A stretch of 64,000 bases of DNA from Sordaria brevicollis (lineage: Eukaryota; Ascomycota; Sordariomycetes; Sordariales; Sordariaceae), in the NCBI GenBank assembly GCA_033439795.1, contig JAUTDP010000007.1, forward strand, positions 1,178,001-1,242,000, written 5' to 3'. Below are positions 51,964 to 63,047 of this stretch, one piece after another; position 1 is the first letter of the stretch, and each line of letters starts with the position of its first letter. The notes under the pieces are model-generated. The model did no database searches. It was given only the letters and a program-made list of their open reading frames with translations, and had not been told where the DNA came from. The translations under genes were made by a program, and so were the position numbers.

Positions 51964-52228
51964 TATTATAGCGTTAGCGGATAGGGTCCTTATTAGGGCC
52001 CTATTTAACGGACCGGTTATCGCTTAAGCGGTTACCCTAATAGAGGTTGACCGTACTAGCGTACGTAATTACGTACTACTTTCGTGGGTCGCCCGCGCTT
52101 AGGTATAAACCCTAGCGCGGGGTGCGCCCTTTATTCATTTTCTTCTTTTCTTCTTCATTTTGTAATTCTATAATAGACTTAGATTTAATGTGTTAAGTTT
52201 GTCTCTCGTGACTACGTCGCTCGTGACA
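51964..52228 (+). repeat. 3' LTR of gypsy L
   Basis: The 265 bp start TATTATAGCG (RIP-changed from TGTTACGGCG) and end GTGACA. It carries the same palindrome (52062-52075) and TATA-like box (52102-52109) as the 5' LTR. Here the last about 90 bases keep TG/CA and the first part is mutated, the mirror image of the 5' LTR. Confidence 0.92.
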
Positions 52229-53360
52229 ATAGAATTAAAAGATTAATTTTAAAATATATCCTTTAAATAAAAAGGATAAAAAAGTAATCGATAAAATCTT
52301 TAACGATTTTTATACGTAAAGAAAAATAATTTAATAAATTAAAATAACCCCCTTTTCTTACCCGGTCTTTTTAATTTAGAAAATAATATATAGGGAAAAA
52401 AAAGGCCGAATCGTTATCGATTTAAAAATTCTCAATAAAATATTAATACCCGATAATTACCCCCTACCCTTTTAATTAAAAATTATTAACTTTTTAAAAG
52501 GGAAAATATATATTACCGTTATTGACGTAATATCTTTCTTCTACTAATTTGGGGTATAGCCGCTATATCGAAATAAATTAACGCTAATAAATTACCGAGG
52601 TTTAAAATTACTAACAATCGCCTTAATAAAATATAAAAATTTATTAACCTTTGTATAACGATATATAAATCGCTTATTAATTAATTACGCGTACTTCTAT
52701 AAGGCCTTTATTAATAATATTATAATATTTTCTAATAATTAAAACGAATATATCAAATATTTCCGGAAAATTTTTAATATATTCACTAATAAAAATATCG
52801 CTATATTTCCCAAAAAATCCTTTTTAAATTTCTTAAATATAGAGTTCCTAAATTTTCGAATCGATTCCTTCGGCCTATTAAATATTAAGGATAGAATCGA
52901 AATATTTAAACGGCTATACTTCCTAGTAAATTTAAAGTCTTTAAAATAATATATTAATAATATAAATTTTTTTAAATACTTTATCTTATATTACGCTTAA
53001 TTTATTGAACCGCTATAAACCCGCAAAATTAAATTATTTGTAAAAGGACGTAAATTAAAGAAATTAAAAATAAATAACGTATTAAAACGTTAAAATTACT
53101 ATTGTATTATAATAATTATATCCCCTATTTTAAAAGAGTTTAACGGTTTTAAAATATTATAGGAAATAATTTATAAAGAGTTAATAATTTTATATTATTT
53201 CGACCCGGTAAAAATACTTTTTTTTTAAATAAATAAATCGTTCGAAAATAATTTCGGGGCGATAATATTTTACTTAAAAAACGGAATTAAAAATTAAGTA
53301 CTAAATATATTAATCCTATTTATAAATATCTACCCTATAATATTATAAAAAAATGAAGAA
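52229..53360 (+). pseudogene. Gypsy K reverse transcriptase remnant
   Basis: After gypsy L the K frame resumes in phase with its protease. Visible segments are GRIVIDLK (about 52408-52435), NYPLPF (about 52458), a catalytic box Phe-Ile-Asn-Asn at 52707-52718 followed by IIIFS (ancestral F/Y-I-D-D), and an FRIDSFGL-like segment near 52855. RNase H-like sequence follows to the point where LINE-11 cuts it at 53361. This is a Ty3/gypsy-type RT clearly different from that of gypsy L. Stops are TAA/TAG of RIP type. Confidence 0.78.
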
Positions 53361-53833
53361 CTACTTTAGAATTAGAAACGCCGATTTCTAGTCGAGGAGC
53401 GCTCTAAAATAAAAATTAATAACGGGAATCGATTTAAAAGGGTCTTTTACGTCCTTCGCGATATCCCGCGACAATTATAACGACGACGATATATTGTTAT
53501 TACCGATAATAATTAATAATAACGACTATAAATTCGAAAATAGCGTTTATAATCCGTTCGTAAGATTTTTAATATATAATAACTTTAATATAACGCGCGC
53601 CGCGAAGATTTTGGAAAAAACGTAGGAGGACGACGAAATTATAAAGAAATTTATCGTTAAAGTGAATAAATTTTCGGACTACGACGTTATTTTATTTAAA
53701 GATTATAATTAAGTTCGTAAATTATTTAACGAATATATAAAAATCTTCGCGAAAAAAAATAAAATAATACGCCTTAAAATTAATAAGGTTAATAAGGATT
53801 AAATTATTATTAAAAAGGATTTTAATAAAAAAA
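53361..53833 (+). mobile_element. LINE-11: 5' end of a LINE copy, cut by LINE-12
   Basis: It starts CTACTTTAGAATTAGAAACG (family 5' terminus) inside the gypsy K RT and extends about 470 bp into ORF1. It is interrupted by another LINE 5' end at 53834. Its continuation should lie right of LINE-12, beyond this window. Confidence 0.8.
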
Positions 53834-53989
53834 TTGCTTTAGAACCGGAAACGCCGATTTCTAGTCGAGGAGCGCTCTAAAACGAAAACCGATAACGGGA
53901 ATCGACTTAGGAGGGTTTTTTATATCCTTTATAATATCCCGCGATAATTATAATAATAACGATATATTATTATTACCGATAGTGATTAA
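53834..53989 (+). mobile_element. LINE-12 piece 1: 5' end, cut by LINE-13
   Basis: It starts TTGCTTTAGAACCGGAAACG and is interrupted after about 155 bp. TTACCGATAGTGATTAA (53973-53989) is repeated as TTACCGATAGCGATTAA at 60956-60972, a 17-bp TSD with one T/C difference, so LINE-13 inserted into LINE-12. LINE-12 resumes at 60973. Confidence 0.87.
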
Positions 53990-54049
53990 GAATTGCTTTG
54001 GAACCGGAAACGCCGATTTCTAGTCGAGGAGCGCTCTAAAACGAAAACC

Positions 54050-55757
54050 GATAACGGGAATTAATTTAGGAAAGTCTTTTACATCCTTTACGATATCCCG
54101 CAACGAATATAGCGACGACGATATATCGTTACTATCGATAGCGATTAATAGCGGTAACCGTAAACTCGAAAATAGCGTCTATAACCCGTTCGTAGGATTT
54201 TCAATTTATAACGACCTTAACGTAACGCGCGCTACGAAGATTTTAGAAAAAACGTAGGAGGACGACGAAATTATAAAGAAATTTATCGTTAAAGTAAATA
54301 AATTTTCGGATTACGACGCCGTTTCGTTCGAGGATTGTAATTAGGTTCGTAAATTATTTAATAAATATACGAAAATCTTCGCGAAAAAAAGTAGGGTAAT
54401 ACGCCCCGAGGTTAATAAGGTTAATAACGATTAAATTATTATTAGGAAGGATTTTAACAATTTAAAGAAGACGATTTTATAAAAATTATAGAAGAATATT
54501 AAAAAGGCGCTAAAAATATAGGCCGGAATTATAAAAAACGTTCTTTTTAAAACCGGGTCTATTTTTTAATATATTACGATTATTACCCCCCCCCCGAAAA
54601 TAATCCTTATTAATTATAACCGTACCCTCTTTATTTAAAATATTACGATCGATATTTAATATTCGAAATAAACGAACGAAGAAATTAAAATTTAAATTAA
54701 AAAAATATTTTACAACTTAAAAACCGGTATTTTTAATATTATATAAACCGCTACGAAATTATTTATAATTGGAAATTATAAAATTATATTCGATAACGCT
54801 ACGTACGAATAATATTAGTAATATTAAATTTGGATTAAAAAAGTCTTTAGCGAAAAAGCGCTCGTATTTTTAAATATTATTACATTAATCGTTAAAAGGT
54901 TCTTTTAAGCGAATATCGCCGAATATATAAAGATAGAGGATATTATTTATAAAATATAGTAGGCGAATTCGACTGCTTTTATTATTAAAGTATACTTATA
55001 AAAAAAGAGAATTAATAAGGATAAGAATTTTTTTATAATAGAGGTTATAATTATAAAAGTAGCCGAAACTCTTTATAAAGGATTCCTCTTCTAGGAGGGC
55101 GGCGCGTATATTTACAAGCCGTTTACTTCTTCGGTTAATATTTAATAGTATTTTATTTATTAGGGCGTAGAATATTTAAAGAAATTTTATTATAATATTA
55201 ACGTTTATAGACGTTATAATAAAAATAAATATAATAGGGATTATTTTAGAGAAGTGAATTATTTATTTAATAAAAATAAATCGCTAATTTTTTACACTCT
55301 ATATAGAAAGTACGGGTATTATATTTTTAAAAAGAAAATATACCCTATTTTTAAAAAAGTTATTACGAAAGTTATTATAAAATACGCCGAGAGGTTATAT
55401 TTATTTATATATTAAAAGGACCCCAAAAGAAGTATTATATTAGAATTAGCGGCGGTAGAAGACGATAAGGATATTAATCTTTTTAATACCCCCCTTACCG
55501 CCTATATTATTATTATCCGTAAAAGGGAATTTAAAAGTAGAAATAGAGGCCGTATTTATAAACGGATTAGCGGGCCCTTTATTAAACCGAAATTAACGGC
55601 TAAAGGCCCGATAGACGTATTTATAAATTTTTAAAGCTCGGGTATTCGGAGTAATATCGGTTTAATCGCCGCTATTAAATCGGTTATTTAGAAGGAAAAG
55701 ATTCCTATTTTTACTCCGCTTATAAAATTAGAAAATATTCTTTTATAGAATAATTAA
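54050..55757 (+). pseudogene. LINE-13 ORF1 remnant (Gag-like, RNA-binding)
   Basis: One phase (that of 54252) is readable from near the 5' end to about 55757. The N-terminal part shows a run of Ser-Asp-Asp-Asp, then acidic Glu-Asp-Asp-Glu near 54258, a Lys/Asn-rich middle with coiled-coil-like character, and a C-terminal third (55170-55400) rich in Tyr/Lys/Arg. In that third several Tyr codons could be former Cys/His of zinc knuckles. It ends in a Pro/Ile-rich tail shortly before ORF2. ORF1 proteins of this class coat the element RNA. TAA/TAG codons break the frame. The start codon is not visible, and the upstream limit is a guess. Confidence 0.65.
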
Positions 55758-55762
55758 TAGTC

Positions 55763-58700
55763 CGATTAAAAATATTCTATTAGAATATAGGGAAATTGTA
55801 TAAGAGAAGGAAATTACTATTCGAATAGGAGGAAATTTACGATATTATAACGATTTAAGAGCCGGGTAGGAATTTAAACGAAGATATTTATCGTTTATAA
55901 AGCGGTAAATATATTAGGGTAAATTATTTAAAAAAAGGGAGGGCGGTTATTTATATAAATAAAAAATAGAATTTTAAGGATTTAAATTTTTATATCGGAA
56001 AAGATTAGGCCTTTATAACGTTTAAGAATTTAAAAGAGTTATTAACCGTTTATTCGATTTATTCCCTTATTAAAATATATAGAATATTAGAATACGAATA
56101 AGGGTTTCCCCTCTTCGAATTTTTCGAAGAAAAACCCCCGGTAAGATATTAAATTATAATCGTCGGGGATTTTAATTTTTATTATCCTAATTAGGATTTA
56201 AAAAATAGGATTAGCCCGAAAGTCGAGAAATTCTTTATATAAATACGATAATAATATATACGATTTATTATTTTTAAAAGGGAATTAATTTATATAAATA
56301 ACGTAATATAGGAAGAAAGAAATAGAATAATCGATTATATATAAATAATATTAAAAATTAAAACCGAATATTAAGGGGCGTAACGGTACGAATAAACCGG
56401 TTCGGACTATTATCCTTAGGAAATTTAAATTTATATTAAAAGAAAAGTTAGGAAAGCGGAAATAGAAAAAGGTTATAATTAAAATTTAATAAATATAGAA
56501 AAGGTACGAAAAGCGACGTTATAACGGATTTCGGTCCTAACGAAGATCGATACGAAAGAGGAATTAGAATTTATATTTAATAAGTTCGATAAAGAATTTA
56601 TAAATATAGTAGAGGAGTTCGTCCCGTATTAGAAAAAAAATCGAAAGAAAAGAGCGAGGTAATAAACGTTAAAATATAAAATAGCGATAAAAGATATAAA
56701 GTAGAAGTAATAAAAATAGTATAAAAAAAGGATATTTTCGAATTAAGTAGAATTCGTAGAGGTATTAATAAAGAAAAAAAGGATTAATACGAAAATTTAA
56801 TAAATAATATATTAAAAAAGCGTCGAAAAGGCGTCGAAGAATTTAAATAAATTTTAAACCTTCGAAAAATAAGCCCGTACCCGAAGTTATTTATTAATAA
56901 ACCCGTTTAAATTCCTAATTTTTAAATAATATAAAGGAATAGAAGAAATTGAAGATTATAGCGGTAAAATAAATATTTTCGCCGAGCGTTTTTTCCCGAA
57001 GGTAAATATTTTTATAAATTATTTATTTAATTAGACCCTTCCCCTAAATACCGGCGATTTATTATTTATTAACGAATTAATTACCGAGGAGGATATTTAG
57101 GAGGTTTTATTTCGGATAGTTTTAAATAAGGTATTAGGCGTCGATTAATATTCGAATAAATTTTTAAAAATTTATAAGGAATTATTCTAAAAAGTTATAA
57201 CCGTTTTCGCGGTTACGAATTTTCGTTTTAGGTATTTTTTATAATAATTTAAAAATACGAAAGTAATCGTTTTTAAAAAATTAGGAAAAATTATTATATA
57301 GTAAAAGTTAACCGGTGTATAGAGGTTAATTTTATTATTAAGTAACGTAAAGAAAATCTTCGAAGCGTTCGTCGCTAAAAGGTTTATTTAAACCGTAAAA
57401 AAATTTAACCTTTTATTAAAGGGTTAAATAGGTAATTGGGCAAGCCGTTCGACCGAATTTACTATTTGTATTATTATAAATACTATATATACGGTTTAGA
57501 AATTTAAAACCGTTATATTATTAATACTCTTTAATTTTAAAAGCGTATTCGATAAAATTAATTATAAGTAGTTATTATATACTTTATAGGAAATACGATT
57601 CCTATAATAGATTTTCGAATAAGTAGCGAATTTCGTTAATAGACGAAGAGATTCCCTTTTTTTCGACGACGAAATATCCGTTCCTTATATTATAAAAACT
57701 AGAATACCCTAAGGCTCCCTTTTCTCCTTAATTCTTTTTATCCTTTTTATTACTTTATTATATTATAAATTAATTACGGTTAAAAATATAATTATAATTA
57801 GTTTTATTAATAATATTAATATTATTATTATAATGAAGATTACCGAAAAGAATTATAGGATATTTTAAGCGGTATAGGAAATTTATTTTGAATAGGTAAA
57901 GGAGAGAGGTATAGAGTTCGAAGTAAATAAAATGGAATTGATATATTTTATATAAACGAAGGTATTAAGAACGGAAATTCTCTAATTTAGGGATATTATA
58001 TTTCGGCCGATAGAATTAATAAAATTCCTAGGCGTTTAATTAAATTATAAATTTAATTATCGAATTTATATAGAGGCTATTAAGAAGAAAATAAAGATTT
58101 AAACGAATATATTAACCCGGTTAGTTGTAAAGATTTAGGGTTATTCCTTCGTTTACGTAAGGGAGATTTATATTAAATATATTCGAAATATAATTATATA
58201 TAAAGTTTTAGCCTTTTATTAATTAATAAAAATATATAATAAATTCCGAAGGATAATAATCGGATTAATTAAATATTAGATTAAATATTTAAAAGTCGTC
58301 GTTAAGGCGTATAAAATTACATTAATATAGAATTTTAAAATAGAAATTTTTTATTTATTATTCGATTTTTATTTTAATAAATAAGTAAGGGTTTTCGAAG
58401 AGAAATTCGCTTATATAAATTAGGTTAAATTCGTTTGAGGAATAGTAATTTAAATAATTAATTATATTTAAATAAAATAAATAAAAAATTGATTATTTAT
58501 TAATAAATTGGAAAGTAATACCGTTAAAATTAAATAGGCGGAAGAATAAATACCGACGGAGAATTTTATAGTAATTATAATAGGATTGCCCCCGGTAACG
58601 GGCGTATTCGTTTAACCGTTATAACCGCCGGAACTTTTAATTTTCGATCGAGAAGTATAATTAAAGGATATTATAAAAAGAAAATAAGTATTATACTATA

Positions 58701-59217
58701 ATTATTAATTAATAATAATAATAATTAAATTAGGTCGGTGGTATAAATTTATAATTATTAACTTCGATTTAAAATTTAGTAATACTATAATAAAATAGTA
58801 TATAATTAGTTAAAAAAAAAAGAAATAGAAGAGAATTTAATTTTCGGAGGACGATAAAGATTATTATTTATTAATAAAAGTGAAGAATTCCCTCTTCGTT
58901 TAAATAAGAACGGAGGTAATTAGCTTTAAGGCTTTCTTTTTTTAAAGGAAAATCCCCGATATCGATACCCTTATTTATTCGTATAAATTAGGACGGGAAA
59001 CGTTTTATTATATTACATTCGAATATTTCTAGATAGTAAATATATAATTTATAACGACCGATTGGCCGTAAACGTAAGAATAATTTTAAATTTATTTAAA
59101 CGATAGAATTAAGGCCGAAAAAATTTTATTATAAGTATTTTGGTTAGGATAATTAAATAAATACCGTTTAGTAATCGAATTAAAAGAGGAGCGGCGAAAT
59201 GAATTTGTTCGCTATTT
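55763..59217 (+). pseudogene. LINE-13 ORF2 remnant (endonuclease, reverse transcriptase)
   Basis: This is the LINE polyprotein that nicks DNA and reverse transcribes. In one phase: an N-terminal LKIFYxN-like start of the APE endonuclease, an EPGRN segment near 55865, GDFN at 56165-56176 with a following YPN, and an IDYI-like segment near 56330. The RT follows, with its catalytic box Phe-Ile-Asn-Asn at 57803-57814 (ancestral FADD), then a thumb-like region (58090-58450). The C-terminal part ends at a stop near 59217 and includes a segment (58990-59060) that may be a degraded Cys/His motif. No RNase H domain could be identified. The length of about 1,150 codons is usual for Tad-like ORF2. Confidence 0.82.
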
Positions 59218-59574
59218 TTAATTTTCTTTTTTTCTTTTTCTTTTACTTTTATTTATTAATACGTTAAAATAAGGATAGGGGAGGATTTTTATTTAATTAA
59301 GAATTTATTAGGTTATAAAAACGACGATTTATTTAATTATTACTTCTTTTTATAATTAATTAAAGCCTTTAATATTTTATTATTATCGGCGAATAAATAG
59401 TTTTATTTATCGAATTAATAAATATATTAGCGTATAATATTAATTATAAATTAATATTAAGCGAACTAATTATTATTAATAGGAACGGGACCGGTAGGAC
59501 GAATAACCGGCGAATTAATTTCTATTAGGGAATTATTATAGGAAGGTATACGAATACTATTACTATTTAGGGGA

Positions 59575-59645
59575 ATTCTACTATTATTATTACGAAGTAA
59601 ATTACTATTACCGTTACGGGGCAAATTATTATTATTATTATAAGG
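59575..59645 (+). repeat. Three tandem 24-bp units in the LINE segment after ORF2
   Basis: The units have the form TTACTATTACCGTTACGGGG plus CAAA, with RIP differences. The same three-unit array is visible in other copies, for example near 2485-2560, 6580-6650 (complement) and 25100-25175, so it belongs to the family master sequence rather than to one copy. Multiples of 24 bp keep any reading frame. Confidence 0.7.
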
Positions 59646-60808
59646 GATACTATTTAAAGGAATATAACCGCCGATTAAATTATTTTTATCGGAAAAGAGG
59701 AATTCGTAATAACTTTTTTAAAAGTAATTATTAACCAATTATTTTTTATAGCGAATAAATTACTTTAGGGTATTAGTAAAGCCGTTATTAATAAGGCGAA
59801 GGCGAATTATACTAGTAAATTTTTTAACGATAATACGGAAACGGATAAAATAATCGTAAAATTCGCTACTAGTTAGATCTTTATTAATAATTTTCTCTTA
59901 AAAAATATTATAGAAATTATAAAAGCCGCGAAATATATTAATTATATAATACGAAACCGTTAAAGTATATTAAATAATTTAATTAAATTTATTTAAGGAC
60001 GAATTAAAATAAGAGATATTAATAATATAAAAAATAATAATTTATTCGGGTAATTAGGGATATAGTAAATCGATTTAATAACGGCCTTTATATAAATATT
60101 ATAACCCGGGATAGCCGGGAAGGAAAGAAGGGCTTTAATTAATTGGAGGGTATAGGCGAAATATAGGGGAGTATAAATATAATTTCGGAAAAATTAATAT
60201 AAAGATAAAATATAGCGGAGGGAAGATTTATTTTTTCTTTAATATATAAAAGAATTTATTATTAATAAAGCGTTTAATAATACGCTTAAAATTAATTTTA
60301 GTATCGGTATTAATCGTATTAAATATAGGGGTTGGCGAAGGAAAGCGAAAGGGAGACGAATTTTCGCCTTTATTTTCGTTAAAAATTTCTATTATTTTAT
60401 AAAGCGTTTTAACGTATTTTTAACGGGGAATAACTATTTCGAATTAATTATTATTATTAAAGGAAGGAAAAGTTTAAAAAGACCCGGGGGATAGGGGGTT
60501 TTTATATTTAAAGGAAGGAAATCTTTACGCTAATATAAATTATAATAGAAATATAATTATAATAAGGGGAGGAAAAGAATAAAAAAAATAAAAGAAAATT
60601 TAACGGTTAAGAAGTTTAATAGTAGTTAAAAGGGTAAATAAATAAAGGAATAAAAGGCGGAAAGCGGTAATAAATAGAGGATAGGATAGCGGATTAAAAA
60701 AGCGGAACGGTTTAATATTCTAATATAATGGTAAATAAAAAGGATAAGACGGATATTAATCGCGTTAGCGGTAAATATATACCGCGATCGTAAAACGCCG
60801 AAAAAATA

Positions 60809-60826
60809 GCGCGGATAGGTCCGCGC
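60809..60826 (+). other. GC-rich hairpin near the LINE 3' end
   Basis: GCGCGGA and TCCGCGC form a perfect 7-bp stem with a 4-base loop, about 130 bp before the 3' terminus. The complement is visible at the left end of LINE-3, -6, -7, -9 and -14, and the plus form in LINE-1, -2, -4, -5, -8 and -10 with RIP changes in some. Its position suggests a structure in the 3' RNA that the element's RT recognises; this role is inference. Confidence 0.65.
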
Positions 60827-60972
60827 CGAGAAATATAGCCGGGGTTTTTATCCGGGGCGTTTAACGCCTATAATTTCATTTTACGGGGAATCGGAGATGG
60901 ACCCTATACTATATTAGCGCTATAAATTTAATTAGGGAATAAGAATCTTACTTACTTACCGATAGCGATTAA

Positions 60973-61826
60973 TAACGGTAATTATAAATTCGAAAATAGC
61001 GTTTATAACCCGTTCGTAGGATTTTTAATATATAATAACCTTAACGTAGCGCGCGCTATAAAGATTTCGGAAAAAACGTAAGAAGATAATGAAATTATAA
61101 AGAAATTTATCGTTAAAGCGAATAAATTTTTAGATTATAATACCGTTTCGTTCGAAAATTATAATTAAATTCGTAAATTATTCAACGAATATACGAAAAT
61201 CTTTACGAAGAAAAGTAGGGCAATACGCCCCGAAGTTAATAAAATTAATAATAATTAAATTATTATTAGGAAGGATTTCGACGATTTAAAGGAAATGATT
61301 TTATAGGAATTGTAAAAGAATATTAAAAAAGCGCCGAAAATATAGGCCGGAATTATAAAGGACGTTTTTTTTAAGATTAGGTTTATCCTTTAATATATTA
61401 TAATTATTACCCCCCCTTCGAAAATACTTTTTATTAATTACGATTGTACCTTTTTTATTCGAAGTATTATAATCGATATTTAATATTTAAAGCGGACGAA
61501 TAAAAAAATTAAGATTTAAATTAAGAAGATATTTCGTAATTTAAGGACCGGTACCCTTAATATCGTATAAACCGTTATAAAATTATTTATAATTAGAAAT
61601 TATAAAATTATATTTAATAACGTTATATATAAATAATATTAATAATATTAAATTTGAATTAAAAAGGCCTTTAGCGAAAAAGCGTTTATATTTTTAAATA
61701 TTATTATATTAATCGTTAAAGGGTTCCTTTAAGCCAATATTATTAAATATATAAAAATAGAAGATATTATTTATATAATATAATAAATAAATCCAACCGT
61801 TTTTATTATTAAAATACGCTTGTAGA
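60973..61826 (+). mobile_element. LINE-12 piece 2: ORF1 region, cut by LINE-14
   Basis: It continues LINE-12 from the 17-bp TSD through about 0.85 kb of ORF1 (family offset about 155 to 1010). It stops where the tail complement of LINE-14 begins. The family sequence expected next (offset 1010 onward) is not found at the right side of LINE-14; instead offset about 2130 appears (LINE-15). Confidence 0.8.
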
Positions 61827-63047
61827 GTAAGTAAGATTTTTATTCCCTAATTAAATTTATAGCGCTAATATAGTATAGGGTCTATCTCCGATTCCCCGTA
61901 GGATGAAACTATAAGCGTTAAACGCCCCGGATAAAAACCCCGGCTATATTTTTCGGCGCGGACCTATCCGCGCCGCTTTTTCGGCGTTCTATAATCGTAG
62001 TATATACTTACTACTAATACGATTAATATCCGTCTTATCCCTTCTATTTACCGTTATATTAAAATATTAAACCGTTCCGCCTTTTTAATTTATTATTCTA
62101 TCCTTTATTTATTACCGCTTTCTACTTTTTATTCCCCTATTTATTTACCTTTTTAATTACTTTTAAACCTTTTAATCGTTAAATTTTCCTTTATTCTTTT
62201 TATCCTCTTCTTCTTTTTATTATAATTATATTTTTATTATAATTTATATTAGCGTAAAGATTTCCCTCCTTTAAATATAAAAACCCCTTATCCTTCCGGG
62301 TCTTTTTAGGCTTTTCTTTCCTTTAATAATAATAATCGATTCGAAATAGCTATTCTTTATTAAAAACGCGTTGAAGCGTTCCGTAAAATAATAGAAATTT
62401 CCGATAAAAATAAGGGTAAAAATTTATTTCCCTTTCGCCTTCTTTCGCCGACCCTTATATTTAATATAATTAATATTAATATTAAAATTAATTTCGAACG
62501 TATTATTAAACGCCTTATTAATAATAAATTCTTTTATATATTAGAGAAAAGGTAAATCCTCCCTTTATTACGTTTTATTTTTATATTAATTTCTCCGAAG
62601 TTATATTTATATTTCCTTATATTTCGCTTATACCCTTTAATTAATTAAAGCCCTTTTCTCCTTTTTAATTATCCTGGATTATAATATTTATATAAAAGCC
62701 GTCGTTAAATTGATTTATTATATCCCTAATTACCCGAATAAATTACTATCTTTTATATTATTAATATTTTTTATTTTAATTCGTCTTTAAATAAATTTAA
62801 TTAAATTATTTAATATATTTTAGTAATTTTATATTATATAGTCGATATATTTCGCGGTTTTTACGATTTTTATAATACTTTTTAAAAGAAGGTCGTTAAT
62901 AAAGATTTAATTAATAGCGAATTCCGCGATTATTTTATCCGCCTCCGTATCGTCGTTAAGGAATTTACCGGTGCGATTCACTTTTACTTTATTAATAACG
63001 GCTTTATTAATACCCTAAAGTAATTTATTTACTATAGAAAGTAATTA
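61827..63047 (-). mobile_element. LINE-14: 5'-truncated LINE, minus strand
   Basis: A copy of about 1.22 kb starts at the left with the 3' tail complement GTAAGTAAGATTT and ends on the right within the segment after ORF2, head-to-head with LINE-15. It contains the hairpin complement near 61956-61975. No TSD pair can be recognised because the right neighbour is another LINE fragment rather than resumed LINE-12. Confidence 0.8.

Larger units (their letters stand above)
44525..52228 (+). mobile_element. Gypsy L: complete Ty3/gypsy chromovirus, RIP-mutated
   Basis: This is a 7,704-bp LTR retrotransposon with two 265-bp LTRs (TGT...ACA type ends), a 5-bp TSD, a polypurine tract before the 3' LTR and the order Gag (CCHC), protease, RT, RNase H region, integrase, chromodomain. 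That order, with a C-terminal chromodomain, identifies a chromovirus of the Ty3/gypsy group. It is inserted into gypsy K between protease and RT and contains the MITE at 47305-47731. RIP has produced many stops, so it is inactive. The protease frame (phase of 47778) and the RT/integrase frame (phase of 49282) differ, so at least one small indel or a frameshift site lies between about 48.2 and 49.1 kb. Confidence 0.93.
38251..53360 (+). mobile_element. Gypsy K: old Ty3/gypsy-type retroelement, interrupted by LINE-10 and gypsy L
   Basis: It shows, in order, a Gag-like frame (38887-39420), more coding-like sequence after LINE-10, a retropepsin footprint (43387-43420), and reverse transcriptase after gypsy L (52229-53360). 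It ends where LINE-11 begins. Removing LINE-10 with its TSD (1,593 bp) and gypsy L with its TSD (7,709 bp) leaves the Gag-like, protease and RT frames in one phase, which supports a single element. RIP is moderate, with stops mostly at Gln/Trp positions. LTRs are not identified and the integrase is not visible here; the left boundary is uncertain. Confidence 0.7.
53990..60955 (+). mobile_element. LINE-13: full-length, uninterrupted LINE copy
   Basis: This 6,966-bp copy is the best reference for the family in this window, as no later insertion breaks it. Layout: 5' leader (about 60 bp), ORF1 (54050-55757), ORF2 (55763-59217), pyrimidine-rich junction (about 59220-59255), 1.74 kb segment after ORF2, hairpin (60809-60826) and 3' terminus AAGAATCTTACTTAC. 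ORF order and the GDFN/FADD motifs place it among fungal non-LTR retrotransposons with an APE endonuclease (Tad-like). It is dead through RIP. Confidence 0.93.
59218..60955. other. LINE-13 long segment after ORF2: possible extra ORF, coding strand unresolved
   Basis: After ORF2 the family has 1.74 kb before its 3' end, much longer than a simple 3' UTR. It begins with a pyrimidine-rich run, contains three 24-bp tandem units (about 59575-59645) and ends in GC-rich hairpins. In weakly RIP-mutated windows of other copies (28400-28474, 31601-31700, 33780-33950, 39793-39930) this segment is open in more than one frame. One plus-strand frame reads through most of it with stops only at TAG/TAA positions explainable as Trp or Gln. 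A minus-strand frame with an ATG is also open. I cannot decide between a third ORF, an antisense ORF and non-coding DNA. Confidence 0.55.

Noticed and set aside
59575..59645. CRISPR-like array
   Set aside because: The 24-bp units are directly adjacent without spacers and the host is fungal; they are a short tandem repeat inside the LINE.
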